NCBI RefSeq assembly: GCF_033097525.1
Contig: NZ_CP109907.1
Coordinates: forward strand, 3,844,001 to 3,908,000
Length of the DNA: 64,000 nucleotides
Reading direction: 5' to 3'
DNA from: Sphingobacterium sp. UGAL515B_05
Lineage (GTDB): Bacteria > Bacteroidota > Bacteroidia > Sphingobacteriales > Sphingobacteriaceae
The position numbers were made by a program, and so were the translations under genes. Shown one piece after another: positions 10,801 through 20,241 of this stretch. Under the pieces are notes generated by a model. That model saw only the letters and a program-made list of their open reading frames with translations. It ran no database searches and had not been told where the DNA came from. Each line of letters starts with the position of its first letter. The stretch's first letter is position 1.

Positions 10801-10966
10801 GGTTCTTTCCCGATTAAAACTTGGTGGACTACGCTTCTATGTGAATGGATTTAATCTGCTGACTTTGACTAAAGTGAAGGATTACGATCCCGAGGGAAGT
10901 AATGGTAGTGGTCAATTCTATCCACAGCAACGAATTATTAATGTAGGTTTAAATTTAAAATTCTAA
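7883..10966 (+). CDS. SusC-like TonB-dependent outer-membrane transporter (locus 1)
   Basis: A 1027-residue TonB-dependent transporter that would move oligosaccharides across the outer membrane with its SusD lid. It has a signal peptide (about 1-23, LVYAQQ), a carboxypeptidase-D-like beta domain (about 26-112, ILGASVIVEG), the SusC hallmark DVVVVGYGTQKK leading into the plug domain (about 115-225), and a barrel ending in the typical terminal strand NVGLNLKF. There is no STN domain, which fits control by the HTCS rather than by an anti-sigma pathway. SusD starts 15 bases after the stop, so the two are cotranscribed. The glycan is not readable from SusC; downstream GH43 and GH2 enzymes suggest an arabinose/galactose-containing plant polysaccharide. 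Confidence 0.95.
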   Translation: MNNLKIVSLYTMLSMAPTLVYAQQGKIMGQVLNKANEPILGASVIVEGSGKGTKTDNAGKFELDANKGVLVISFIGYKTLKVPLDGKSNLTIQLENDEHVLEDVVVVGYGTQKKATLTGSISEVKGKDLVKSPQPNLSNSLAGRFSGVVINNRSGEPGYDGSSITVRGQATTGSNDVLVVVDGVPGQIGGLERLDPNDIESISVLKDASAAIYGNRAANGVILVTTKRGKSGKPSITYSGNLGFSSPTRLPKMADAATYALLRNEIAYGNSSSGGINQIYSDEQIQKFRDGSDPLLYPNTNWADVALKNTALQSQQNLSVAGGTEDIRYFMSLGSVYQDGIYKKGVTKYKQYNFRTNLEANITDRFKVGLSLSGRQEDRKFPIASAGDIFRSIYRAYPTVGAYYPNGLPTRGIEGSNPALMVTDIGGTVVNPKQVFNGILKASYQLPWVEGLSVDGFLSVDKSTNFSKNFSVPYVLNTYNQEKNTYEESIVGGNNNKATLTESHTNESLITSNIKLNFERKFGEHAINAFVGYEQSKRHLEYFDAQRFNYLSNQLPELSQGGSASTDYLNSGYSSNYTRQSVISRIAYNYSEKYLFEGQLRADGSSIFPDGKRWGYFPSVSAGWRISKEDWFAEKVGFFDDLKIRASYGTLGNDNVNGFQYYDNYTLVGNGLVALLNDKSQIEPNVKLAKLANPDITWEVSRKLDVGLSAQFLKNFSMEAIYFQQKRSDILTTRNASIPAISGIVNPYGADPLVPSENIGKVNSEGFEGTLSYQKPGDFSWGASGNFTFAKSKIIFIDEASGTLDYQRQTGLPLGTYLLYNSIGLNKTEADLKSSPQAPGAQVGDLIYQDYNQDGHITADDMVRTKYGNIPQITYGFSLNAAYKNFDVAVLFAGQAKVSQYVLPESGTVGNFYSSWADNRFNEINNPNGTYPKVSERASSAVSGGLYNNTFWLNNASFLRLKNVEIGYTLPSEVLSRLKLGGLRFYVNGFNLLTLTKVKDYDPEGSNGSGQFYPQQRIINVGLNLKF

Positions 10967-10981
10967 GGAGGAACAGAACAG

Positions 10982-12697
10982 ATGAAATCTTTAAGTAAAT
11001 ATTTCCTTCCCTTGGCTCTGGGAACGACCATCTTTTCAGCTTGCAACAAAAATCTGTTGGATGTGACAGCAACCGATCGTATTTCGACTGAAGCCATCGA
11101 AGCAGATACAGCCGTTTTAGAAGCTTTTGTAATCAACAGATATATTGGTGAACGCATCATCTCCAATGAGGCCGATGGTACAAATCCGGGGTTTGGACGA
11201 GGTTTTGAATATGCCTTGTGGTCTTCTCTGACAGATGAATCTATGTATACCAACGACGATAATACCTGGCTTATTATTCGGGGCCAGTTGTCGCCAGAGA
11301 ATTTAGGTGCTGCCGGCTCTCTTTGGGCCCGTAGTTATCGCAGTATTCGGGAGTGTAATTATGCCAAGAAAGTTTTGGCTAATATTCAGATGAGTACTTC
11401 ACATAAGCGCCATCTGGAAGGAGAACTTCAATTTATAAGAGCATTTAGATACCATGATCTCATTCGAAACTTTGGTCGTGTTGTATTGATGGGCGATACT
11501 GTATATGGCTTAAAGGATGATCTAACCAAAGCGAGCCTTTTTGAACGCAAGTCTTTACAAGAAGGCATGGATTATGTCATCAAAGAATTAAATGAAGCGA
11601 TCGAGAAATTGCCCGCTGAAAATAATGACGGCACCTGGGTAACTGGGCGGGCAACTAAAGGGGCGGCCATGGCTTTGAAATCCAGACTGCTGCTGTATGC
11701 TGCAAGTCCATTGTATAATGTAGGAACTTGGGCCGCCGCAGCTCAGGCGGCGCAGGATTTGATTTCCCTTAATAAATACAGCCTATATACTGGTGGATAT
11801 CAATCTTTATTTTTAACAGACCGAAATCCAGAAACGATATTTGCACGATACTACACCAAAAATGCCAATCACGTGCATCTTGAAATCGCCAACGGACCGA
11901 ATGGCTATGGTGGCTGGGGTGGTAATACACCTTACCAAAATCTGGTTGATGCCTATGAGATGAAAAATGGTCGGGCTCCGTTTAACGCAGATGGAACAGT
12001 AAACGCTGCTTCGGGATACGACCCTACTAATCCTTATGTGAATCGTGATCCTCGCTTTGATGCAACAATCTTACACAATGGTTCCATGTATAGGGGGCGT
12101 GCCGTTGAAACGTTTACTCCCAAAGGACAGGATAGCAGGGAAGGCAACGACAACTGGAATACATCCAAAACAGGCTACTATTTGCGTAAATTTATGAACG
12201 ATGCCTACCCCCTTCAAAATCCTTGGGGAAATGCGGGATTTCAACCTTGGAATTACTTTCGCTATGCTGAAATCCTGTTAAATTTTGCTGAAGCAGCAAA
12301 TGAAGCGTATGGTCCGGATGTACTGCCTGCTGGTGGAAGCTTAACAGCCAGACAAGCGTTAAATCTCGTTCGCACGAGACCTTCTGTCGAGATGCCTGAA
12401 ATCCCTATAGGCCAATCTAAAGATGAGTTTAGGGCACATGTACGCTACGAACGTCGCGTAGAACTGGCATTTGAGGAACATCGGTTTTACGACGTCCGTC
12501 GGTGGAAAATTGCGATGGCGACCGAAAATATACCTGCTTACGGAGTGACTATAAATAAAAATAGCAACGGATTGACGTATACGCGAAAAGAAGCACTTTC
12601 AGGGCGTCTTTTTGAAGAAAAACATTATTGGCTTCCAATTCCACGTTCGGAGATATTATCATCAAATGGAAAATTGGAACAAAATCCGGGTTATTAA
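10982..12697 (+). CDS. SusD-like surface glycan-binding lipoprotein (locus 1)
   Basis: A 571-residue RagB/SusD family lipoprotein. The lipobox FSAC places the lipidated cysteine at C21. The N-terminal TPR-like half carries the usual RAFRYHDLIRNFG segment, and the C-terminal half ends with the family signature RYAEILLNFAEAANE, YERRVELAFEEHRFYDVRRW and a closing YWLPIPRSEI. It is the cell-surface lid of the SusC upstream. A stem-loop (12724-12756) separates it from the first hydrolase. Confidence 0.95.
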   Translation: MKSLSKYFLPLALGTTIFSACNKNLLDVTATDRISTEAIEADTAVLEAFVINRYIGERIISNEADGTNPGFGRGFEYALWSSLTDESMYTNDDNTWLIIRGQLSPENLGAAGSLWARSYRSIRECNYAKKVLANIQMSTSHKRHLEGELQFIRAFRYHDLIRNFGRVVLMGDTVYGLKDDLTKASLFERKSLQEGMDYVIKELNEAIEKLPAENNDGTWVTGRATKGAAMALKSRLLLYAASPLYNVGTWAAAAQAAQDLISLNKYSLYTGGYQSLFLTDRNPETIFARYYTKNANHVHLEIANGPNGYGGWGGNTPYQNLVDAYEMKNGRAPFNADGTVNAASGYDPTNPYVNRDPRFDATILHNGSMYRGRAVETFTPKGQDSREGNDNWNTSKTGYYLRKFMNDAYPLQNPWGNAGFQPWNYFRYAEILLNFAEAANEAYGPDVLPAGGSLTARQALNLVRTRPSVEMPEIPIGQSKDEFRAHVRYERRVELAFEEHRFYDVRRWKIAMATENIPAYGVTINKNSNGLTYTRKEALSGRLFEEKHYWLPIPRSEILSSNGKLEQNPGY

Positions 12698-12723
12698 TTG
12701 AAACGTTTTACTAAAAAAATCAC

Positions 12724-12756
12724 ATCCTCCTGACCTAGATAAAAGGTCAAGAGGAT
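12724..12756 (+). terminator. Stem-loop between susD and the GH43 gene
   Basis: ATCCTCCTGACCT (12724-12736) pairs with AGGTCAAGAGGAT (12744-12756), 12 of 13 pairs, with a 7-base loop. Only a broken T-rich stretch follows, so it probably attenuates or protects the susCD message rather than ending transcription fully. Confidence 0.55.
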
Positions 12757-12770
12757 AAATTATTTACTTC

Positions 12771-14672
12771 ATGCGATTTACACTTTTAACATTTCTATTA
12801 ATAAATATAGCCGCAGCAGTTTATGCACAAGAGTATAAAAATGGACCAGCGGACAAAGATTTTGCAGGTTATTTATTTGCCTATTTCAAAGGTAATGCTG
12901 TCGCAGATGAAGCGGTTTGTTTTGCGATCAGCACAGATGGCTATACCTACAGAGCCTTGAATGAAAACAAGCCTATCCTGGATTCGAAGGTGATCAGCAA
13001 GACTGGTGGTGTACGGGATCCCCATATTCTCCGTGGCGAAGATGGAAAAACATTTTATATGTTGCTCACCGACATGACCTCCTCCAAAGGCTGGGATTCC
13101 AATCGGGGTTTGATCCTCCTAAAATCCGAAGACCTGGTGCATTGGTCTCATCAGGCAATCGATATCCAGCAGCGCTTCAAAGGCCAGGAAGCGTTGAAGA
13201 GAGTATGGGCACCACAGACTATATATGACCCTTCGGTCGATAAATATATGGTGTACTGGTCCATGCAGCATGGAAATGGTCCGGATATCATCTACTATGC
13301 TTATGCTAATAAGGAGTTTACAGATTTTGAAACCGAACCTAAAGTGCTGTTTCTTCCAAAAAATGGTAAATCCTGTATCGATGGCGATATTATTGCAAAG
13401 AATGGCTTGTTCTACCTTTTCTATAAAACTGAAGGACATGGAAATGGCATTAAGCTGGCGATAACCGATTCACTGACTTCGGGAAAATGGATTGAACAGC
13501 CGGGTTATAAACAGCAGACCAATGATGCTGTGGAAGGATCCAGTGTCTTTAAACTCAATCAATCGGATAAATATATCCTGATGTATGATGTCTATGGTAA
13601 AGGGAAGTACCAATTCTGCACCTCCGAAGATCTTGATCGTTTTAAAGTAATCGACCATCAGATTGACATGGATTTCCATCCACGTCATGGGACCATTATT
13701 CCTATTTCAAGACAAGAACTTTTGGACTTGACCTCCAAATGGGGGAAACCCAAAGATGTGGAATTCGCATTCAGAAAGAACCCCGTTTTGGATGGCTTTT
13801 ATGCTGATCCCGATGTACTCTATTCCAATAAAACAAAAAAATACTATATCTATCCAACGAGTGATGGTTTTGATGGTTGGGGGGGCTATTATTTCAAGAC
13901 CTTCTCGTCTTCCGATCTCGTTCAGTGGAAAGATGAAGGGGTGATTTTGGACCTGAAAAAAGATGTTGACTGGGGACCTCGAAATGCATGGGCACCTACA
14001 ATTACGGAAAAGAAAGTCAAGAATGATTATAAGTACTATTATTATTTTACAGCAGCGCAAAAGATCGGTGTTGCGGTGGCTGATTTACCTACCGGTCCTT
14101 TCAGAGATTCGGGCAAGCCGTTGATCGATTTTAAGCCTGAGGGTGTCAATGGCGGGCAGGAGATTGATCCGGCAGTCTTTAAGGATCCGAAATCGGGAAA
14201 AAGCTATCTGTATTGGGGAAATGGCTATCTGGCTGTTGCCGAACTTAATAAAGATATGGTTTCCATCAAAAAAAATACAGTCAAGGTCTTGACTCCGGAT
14301 AAGACATTCCGTGAAGGTGCCTATGTTGTGTATCGTAAAGGTCTCTATTATTTCTTTTGGTCAGAAGACGATACCCGGAGTGAAAATTATCGGGTGCGCT
14401 ATGGAACTGCAACTTCCCCAGATGGACCGATCACAGTTCCGGCTAATAATTTAGTCTTACAAAAAGATCCTGCGAAAGGGATCTATGGCACTGGGCATAA
14501 TTCGATTTTGCAGATTCCCGGTAAAGACGAATGGTATATTGTTTACCATCGATTCAATTATCCCAAAGGTATTGATATGGGCGACGCAGCAGGATTTAAC
14601 CGGGAGGTATGCATGGATCGTTTGTATTTTGATGATCAGGGCCATGTCTTGCCTGTTGTTCCAACGCTTTAA
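12771..14672 (+). CDS. Exported two-module GH43 glycosidase
   Basis: A 633-residue secreted enzyme with a signal peptide (about 1-19) and two five-bladed-propeller modules of the GH43 type. The first (about 30-325) shows a candidate triad of D83 in GGVRDPHIL, D204/D206 in CIDGDII and E255 in AVEGSSVF. The second (about 340-630) has a cleaner GH43 triad: D346 in FYADPDV (base), D466 in EIDPAVF (pKa modulator) and E515 in FREGAYVVYRKG (acid). GH43 enzymes usually remove arabinofuranose, xylose or galactose side chains. The subfamily is not certain. It is the first enzyme of locus 1, 73 bases after SusD, followed by the broken GH2 gene. Confidence 0.85.
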   Translation: MRFTLLTFLLINIAAAVYAQEYKNGPADKDFAGYLFAYFKGNAVADEAVCFAISTDGYTYRALNENKPILDSKVISKTGGVRDPHILRGEDGKTFYMLLTDMTSSKGWDSNRGLILLKSEDLVHWSHQAIDIQQRFKGQEALKRVWAPQTIYDPSVDKYMVYWSMQHGNGPDIIYYAYANKEFTDFETEPKVLFLPKNGKSCIDGDIIAKNGLFYLFYKTEGHGNGIKLAITDSLTSGKWIEQPGYKQQTNDAVEGSSVFKLNQSDKYILMYDVYGKGKYQFCTSEDLDRFKVIDHQIDMDFHPRHGTIIPISRQELLDLTSKWGKPKDVEFAFRKNPVLDGFYADPDVLYSNKTKKYYIYPTSDGFDGWGGYYFKTFSSSDLVQWKDEGVILDLKKDVDWGPRNAWAPTITEKKVKNDYKYYYYFTAAQKIGVAVADLPTGPFRDSGKPLIDFKPEGVNGGQEIDPAVFKDPKSGKSYLYWGNGYLAVAELNKDMVSIKKNTVKVLTPDKTFREGAYVVYRKGLYYFFWSEDDTRSENYRVRYGTATSPDGPITVPANNLVLQKDPAKGIYGTGHNSILQIPGKDEWYIVYHRFNYPKGIDMGDAAGFNREVCMDRLYFDDQGHVLPVVPTL

Positions 14673-14700
14673 TCACTTAAACCTAATGCAAAAAAGTAAA

Positions 14701-17198
14701 ATGAATAATCTCATAAAAAAACTATCCGTCTTAGCTGTTTCTATGGGTATGGGCATCAGTGGCCTATACGCACAAGCTGGATTTGGTGAGGCCCAGGCGA
14801 TCAATTCAGACTGGCGTTTCCATTTGGGTGATATCCAGGGGCAGGCCAGCGCAGAAATGAAGCATGGAACCTGGCAGCAGGTCCGTTTGCCCCATGATTG
14901 GGGTGTAAAATACCCGCTCAGTCCAAGTTTAGCCAGCGCGACAGGCTATTTACCGGGCGGTATTGGCTGGTATCAAAAACAGCTCCTGATACCTATGGAA
15001 GATCAGGGCAAAAAAATATTTATCTATTTTGAGGGCGTATATAACCGAAGTGAGGTGTTTGTCAATGGCAAATCTGTTGGAAAACGCCCCAACGGCTATA
15101 TATCCTTTTCCTATGATATCACGCCATATATTGAGTTTGGAAAAGAAAATACCATCGCTGTTAAGGTCGACCACAGTAAAAGTGCCGATTCAAGATGGTA
15201 CACGGGATCGGGCATCTACCGTGACGTTTGGCTTGTAAAGGCCAATGCGTTGCATATCGATCAATGGGGAGTATATGCCTATCCCGAGCTAAAGCAAGGG
15301 AAAGGAATGTTAAATACCGAAGTGACTGTTGTCAATAGTACGTCCAACGGCAGTGCGGTTACCATTGTGCAGGAGTTGATTGATGCCGCAGGGAAGGTTG
15401 TCGCTAATCAATCGGAAAAAGTGAAGATTGATGCTACAGCTAAAGCGACAATACAGCAGCAATTGACGGTTGCAAACCCTAAATTGTGGAGCTTGGATCA
15501 ACCGAATCAATATACCTTGCGGACAAGCGTATTGCAAAATGGAAAGAAAATTGATCAGTCGGCAATCAAAACGGGCTTCCGAACTTTTACATTTGATCCA
15601 AACAAGGGCTTTGCTTTAAACGGCGAATGGATGAAAGTCAAAGGCGTGTGCCTACATCACGATGCCGGTGTGCTGGGTGCTGAAATGTATGCCGAGGTAT
15701 GGCGTCGGCGACTGCAGACATTGAAATATTTGGGTGTCAATGCCATTCGAACCAGCCATAATCCGCAAGCATCCTCGCTTTACACCTTATGTGACGAGTT
15801 GGGGCTGTTAGTTATGGATGAGGCATTTGATGAATGGGAATTTCCAAAACGGAAATGGCTGCAGGGCTGGAATGTCGGAACCCCCGGTTTTGAGGGATCG
15901 TATGACTTTTTTGAAAGCTGGGGCGAGCAGGATCTTGCAGATATGGTCAAACGGGATCGCAATCATCTTTCGATTTTCGCTTGGAGTATAGGCAATGAGG
16001 TTGATTACCCGAATGACCCTTATTCTCATCCTATTCTTGATGGAGAGAAGAAGGAAGGCGGATTTACGCAGGCTTCGTATGGCGGATACAAAAAGGATGC
16101 ACCAGATGCGATGCGTCTTGGGGATATTGCCAAAAAACTGGTTGCTACAGTAAAAAGATACGATAAAAGCCGAGCCGTTACTGCAGGCCTCGCAGGTGTG
16201 GCTATGTCTAATGAAACAGCCTATCCGGGGCACTCGACATTGCAGGGTACAATTATACCGAAAGTCGTTATCAACTGGATCATCAGCGTTATCCAGCGCG
16301 CGTAATTTTTGGAAGTGAAAATCGACATGACCTTCCAGCATGGCTTGCAGTGCGTGACAACAAGCATATATTTGGCCAGTTCCTGTGGACGGGTATTGAC
16401 TACCTCGGAGAGTCGGGGCGTTGGCCTTCACGTGGATTTTATTCAGGACTGCTGGATTTCGCAGGTTTTATTAAACCGAGGGGCTATTACCGCCAATCGC
16501 TGTGGTCCGATAAGCCAATGGCTTATTTGGGAACCTATCCATTGAAGGGCGGAGCAACGACTACCGATGTCTGGTCTGCCTTGGAATCCGAACAAGGACA
16601 ACGGAAAAACGAAGCGCCCTCCATGGATGCCTGGCCAATTTGGAACTATCAGGAGGGACAGCAAATCAGGGTGGTCTGTTACACCAATAGCCCTCAGGCG
16701 CGATTGGAGCTCAATGGTAAAGTTGTTGGCGAAGAGAAAAATTACGATGAGAAGACAGGTATCATCTTTTGGGATATTCCCTATGCAGCTGGTAAACTAG
16801 AGGTTGTTGGTCTGGACACGAATAAAAAAGAAGTTGTTCGGCACACGATTGAATCCAGTGAACGTCCAGCGGCGATTCAGGCGACGGTGATAGGCGGGAA
16901 AGCGATTGAGAGCGGTGGCATTTTTCAGGTTGCCTTGCAAGTGGTGGATAACAAGGGACTTCCTGTGGTCCTTTCGGAAGATGAAATCACCTGTGATATT
17001 GCTGGACATGCACGATTACTGGGTATGGAAGCGGGGAACAATGGAGATATGAGCGACTATACCGACAATAAACAGCGCGTTTATCATGGAAAAATGATCG
17101 TGTATGTTCAGGCTTTGGGCAAATCGGGCGATACAATTAATATACGATTTACCTCGCCTTGGTTGACAATGGCAAACGAAACCTATAGCATAAAATAA
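14701..17198 (+). pseudogene. GH2 beta-galactosidase split by a one-base deletion
   Basis: Two overlapping frames together encode one complete GH2 enzyme of about 832 residues. The upstream frame (start 14701, or 14686 four codons earlier plus one; signal peptide ending GLYAQA) has the sugar-binding domain, NAIRTSHNPQAS and the acid/base glutamate E433 in SIGNEVDYP, but drifts into unrelated sequence and stops at 16305. The downstream frame, read back to 16230, resumes ALDIAGYNY and contains the nucleophile in VIFGSENRHD (about E540 of the joined protein), then the C-terminal beta domains. The break falls at the GGGG run 16227-16230; one extra G restores the whole protein. As written, acid/base and nucleophile are on separate products, so it would be inactive. 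A sequencing error in the homopolymer is possible. Confidence 0.9.
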
Positions 17199-17231
17199 TT
17201 AACTCACTTGTCTTTATTGAACTTCTGAACT

Positions 17232-17265
17232 AAAAAAAGCACCGGAAAACTCCGGTGCTTTTTTT
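17232..17265 (+). terminator. Rho-independent terminator ending locus 1
   Basis: An A-run, the stem GCACCGGA/TCCGGTGC with an AAAC loop and a run of seven or more T make a textbook, nearly symmetrical terminator 34 bases after the GH2 stop. It ends the locus 1 transcript. Confidence 0.9.
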
Positions 17266-17447
17266 ATGCCAAAATCTTATCGGATGTTCATTCCACTATT
17301 GGAAAAATTACGGTTTTATATAGTTCTTTATAAAATAACGTAATCCAACCTTATTAAATAAAAAAAATTATTAAATACTTTTTTTATTATAAATTTTATT
17401 ATTAATTTAGCTTCACTATAAATCTAAAGACTGACTCAATTATATCC

Positions 17448-18239
17448 ATGCGTTTAATCATATGCCTTTTATGTGTCGTTGGTACAATGTTGGCCAAAGG
17501 ACAAGAGCTTTATACGTTACAGTCTGCTCATCTTTCTGGAGTAGATTCCGGCTACGTCTATATACCAAAGATGAAGCCGGACAACCGTGCCTTACCTGTT
17601 GTATATGTGCTGCACAGTCATGGGGCAAATTATAAAAGTCTTTCAAAATTTGTCGATTTTCAGGCATTGAGCGATCAATATGGCTTTGTGGTGGTATGCC
17701 CTGACGGTCTTCGGACGAGCTGGTTTTTAGACAGTCCACAAAAAGGCGGAGCACAATTTGGTCGGTTCCTGACAGGGGAATTAATGCCTTACATACAGGG
17801 CAAATATCATACGGATCGGGACAACTCATTTATTACGGGTGTGAGTATGGGGGGGCATGGTGCACTTTGGCTCTTTTTTAACTATCCATCATTTTTTAAA
17901 AGTGCTGGTAGCAGTTCGGGAGTTGTCAATCTGAGACATTCGGCTTTCAAGAAGACAAGTCTAACCCAACATTTAGGTCAATACAGCGATCAAAATCCAT
18001 TATTCGATCGTTTTAGTGTCATCCATAATGTCCATAAGATCGCTGGGAGTGAAAAGACATTTATTTTTGATTGTGGTACTGAAGATTATCTATATGGGGC
18101 CAATAAGTCCCTTCGGGATAGTTGTGATGTACTCAAGATCAAAGCCACTTACATTGCGCAACCCGGCGCTCATACCTCTGGCTACTGGGCCAAAACCATT
18201 CCGGTTCATTTCGCTTATTTTAATCGTCTGATCCATTAA
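17448..18239 (+). CDS. Exported alpha/beta-hydrolase esterase (esterase D / CE1-like)
   Basis: A 263-residue exported serine esterase, likely removing acetyl, feruloyl or similar acyl groups from a glycan. It has a signal peptide (about 1-18), an oxyanion-region VLHSHG, and a recognisable triad: S133 in GVSMGGHGA, D213 in GTEDYLYG and H242 in PGAHTSGYW. It sits after a strong terminator and before the next operon with its own AT-rich upstream region; a tentative -7-like TAATTTAG lies at 17403-17410. It may serve either locus 1 or the operon that follows 128 bases later. Whether the substrate is a polysaccharide ester or a small ester is unknown. Confidence 0.8.
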   Translation: MRLIICLLCVVGTMLAKGQELYTLQSAHLSGVDSGYVYIPKMKPDNRALPVVYVLHSHGANYKSLSKFVDFQALSDQYGFVVVCPDGLRTSWFLDSPQKGGAQFGRFLTGELMPYIQGKYHTDRDNSFITGVSMGGHGALWLFFNYPSFFKSAGSSSGVVNLRHSAFKKTSLTQHLGQYSDQNPLFDRFSVIHNVHKIAGSEKTFIFDCGTEDYLYGANKSLRDSCDVLKIKATYIAQPGAHTSGYWAKTIPVHFAYFNRLIH

Positions 18240-18366
18240 TCGATAACCTATATGTTTCATTTACCTTATACTGATCCTTTAGTCCGACAACAAAATAATG
18301 TATCTCTGATCCTTAAACCGGTATTTGGTGCGTATTTTTTAAATTATTTACTGCAATTAACTTCAT

Positions 18367-20217
18367 ATGAATTGGTTTAAATCTTTTTTTTCTATTTTAT
18401 TGATTTCTGTCACACTCTCCTCGCAGGGGCAGGCTGTTGCTTCATACGATGTCTTGATTGTGGGAGGGGGAGCAAGTGGTGTTTCTGCGGCTTTGCAAGC
18501 TGCCCGTTTGGGAAGTAAGGTCCTTATGGTGGAAGAGACAAGCTGGTTGGGTGGTATGCTCACTGCCGCTGGGGTCTCCGCTATTGATGGTAACCATCGT
18601 ATGCCTTCGGGAATATGGGGCGAATTTAGGGCAGAACTTTATGCTTATTATGGTGGTCCAAAGGCAGTGGAAACAGGCTGGGTAAGCAATACGCTATTTG
18701 AGCCTTCGGTCGGTAATCGCTTGTTAAAAAAGATGGTTGGAGCCGAAAAAAATATTGCCGTTTGGTATAAAAGTACCCTTTTAGACCTGAAAAAACAGCC
18801 TAAAGGCTGGACCGTTGCCATTGAACGGGAAGGGAAAAAGAAAACCGTAAACGCTTGTATTCTAGTCGATGCGACGGAATTGGGGGATCTCTTGCCGCGT
18901 GCGGGTGTTGCTTACAGCATCGGTATGGATAGCCGCTACGATACGAAAGAAGAATTTGCTCCCGAAAAGGCCAATTCAATAATTCAAGACCTTACTTATG
19001 TCGCTATCCTGAAAGACTATGGTGCCGATCCAAAGAGATTGCTAAAGAAACCTCAAGGTTATGATCCTAAAGAGTTTGAACATGCCTGTGATGTTAAAGA
19101 TCCTGCTTCACACAGCAATACGCCTATCATCAATTGTGATCAAATGATTACCTATGGCAAATTGCCGAATGGAAAATACATGATAAACTGGCCTAAAGAC
19201 GGAAATGATATCTACCTGAATATTATCGAGATGTCGCCAAAGGCGAGGGCGGTGGAATTGCAAAAGGCGAAAGATCATACCTTACGTTTTGTATATCATC
19301 TTCAAAGTCAGCTGGGTTTTAAAAACTTGGGGCTTGCCGATGATGAATATGATACGGCCGATAAACTTCCCTTTATTGCTTATCATCGCGAGTCTAGACG
19401 TGCTAAAGGCTTGGTGCAGCTTACATTGCCTTATGTGCAGAGTCCTTATCAGCAGGAGCTGCCTTTGTACCGCACAGGTGGGATAGTAGGCGATTATACC
19501 ATCGATCATCATCACCTGAAGAACCCGGATGCACCCAAAATTGATTTTGTTAAGATTCGGGTACCATCCTACAATGTACCCCTTGGAAGTTTGATTCCTG
19601 AGAAAATAGCGGATTTTATTGTTGCTGAAAAAAGCATCAGTGTGAGCAATATTGTGGCTGGGGCCACCCGCCTTCAGCCAGTTGTATTGGGTATTGGTCA
19701 AGCTGCTGGAGTGCTGGCGGCGCTGTCTGCAAAACAAGGTGTTACGCCCAAAGATCTTTCATTAAGGGAGGTCCAGCAAGTACTTTTGGACCATCATGCC
19801 TATCTCATGCCCTTTATCGATGTTGATCCAAAAGATAGTCGTTTTCAGGCAATCCAACGTGTTGGAGCAACCGGGATTCTTAAAGGAAAAGGGGTGCCCT
19901 ACAAATGGGCCAATCAGACTTGGTTCTATCCCGAACATCGCATAAGTGAAGTAGACCTGATCGACGGTATGCGTAGTTATTATCCAGCGGCCGATAAAGT
20001 CGCTGGCTCGGGTGCCGATGTCACAGCAGAATTTTTTGCGGCTCTATTGCTCCAGGTCGACCCCACTTTGAATAAAAATAAAGTCTGGTCCGTCATTGCG
20101 GCAAAAGAAAATCAAGTGTTAACAAGGGCTCAAGTGGCTGTTGTGCTGGATCTTATCCTAAAGCCGTTTGAACGGCCGGTGGATTTTACCGGCCAATTTA
20201 TAGCAACAAAAAAATGA
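18367..20217 (+). CDS. Exported FAD-dependent oxidoreductase (FAD_oxidored family)
   Basis: A 616-residue protein with a signal peptide (about 1-23) followed at once by a Rossmann FAD-binding motif, VLIVGGGASGVSAALQAARLG, and the GGMLTAAGVSAIDGNH segment typical of the PF12831 family. A C-terminal stretch, GATRLQPVVLGIGQAAGVLAAL, closes the FAD fold. An S-layer-like or helical tail follows (about 500-600). Members are often mislabelled xanthan lyase; substrate and reaction are not established. The signal peptide means the enzyme acts in the periplasm or outside, which is unusual for a flavoprotein and implies export of folded protein or late cofactor loading. It is the first gene of the amino-sugar operon, 24 bases before the NagX-like gene. 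Confidence 0.8.
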   Translation: MNWFKSFFSILLISVTLSSQGQAVASYDVLIVGGGASGVSAALQAARLGSKVLMVEETSWLGGMLTAAGVSAIDGNHRMPSGIWGEFRAELYAYYGGPKAVETGWVSNTLFEPSVGNRLLKKMVGAEKNIAVWYKSTLLDLKKQPKGWTVAIEREGKKKTVNACILVDATELGDLLPRAGVAYSIGMDSRYDTKEEFAPEKANSIIQDLTYVAILKDYGADPKRLLKKPQGYDPKEFEHACDVKDPASHSNTPIINCDQMITYGKLPNGKYMINWPKDGNDIYLNIIEMSPKARAVELQKAKDHTLRFVYHLQSQLGFKNLGLADDEYDTADKLPFIAYHRESRRAKGLVQLTLPYVQSPYQQELPLYRTGGIVGDYTIDHHHLKNPDAPKIDFVKIRVPSYNVPLGSLIPEKIADFIVAEKSISVSNIVAGATRLQPVVLGIGQAAGVLAALSAKQGVTPKDLSLREVQQVLLDHHAYLMPFIDVDPKDSRFQAIQRVGATGILKGKGVPYKWANQTWFYPEHRISEVDLIDGMRSYYPAADKVAGSGADVTAEFFAALLLQVDPTLNKNKVWSVIAAKENQVLTRAQVAVVLDLILKPFERPVDFTGQFIATKK

Positions 20218-20241
20218 TTTCCGAACGCATAGAAAAACGAG

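Noticed and set aside
14485..14700. A longer N-terminus for the GH2 gene starting inside the GH43 gene
   Set aside because: It would overlap the GH43 gene by 188 bases and hide the signal peptide; ATG at 14686 or 14701 gives a normal exported enzyme.
16227..16230. Programmed frameshifting as the explanation for the split GH2 gene
   Set aside because: A GGGG run alone is not a known slippery heptamer and no downstream pseudoknot was recognised; deletion or sequencing error is simpler.
15808..16431. A 207-codon open frame antisense to the GH2 gene
   Set aside because: It lies wholly opposite conserved GH2 catalytic sequence, including the nucleophile region, and shows no family motif; a shadow frame.
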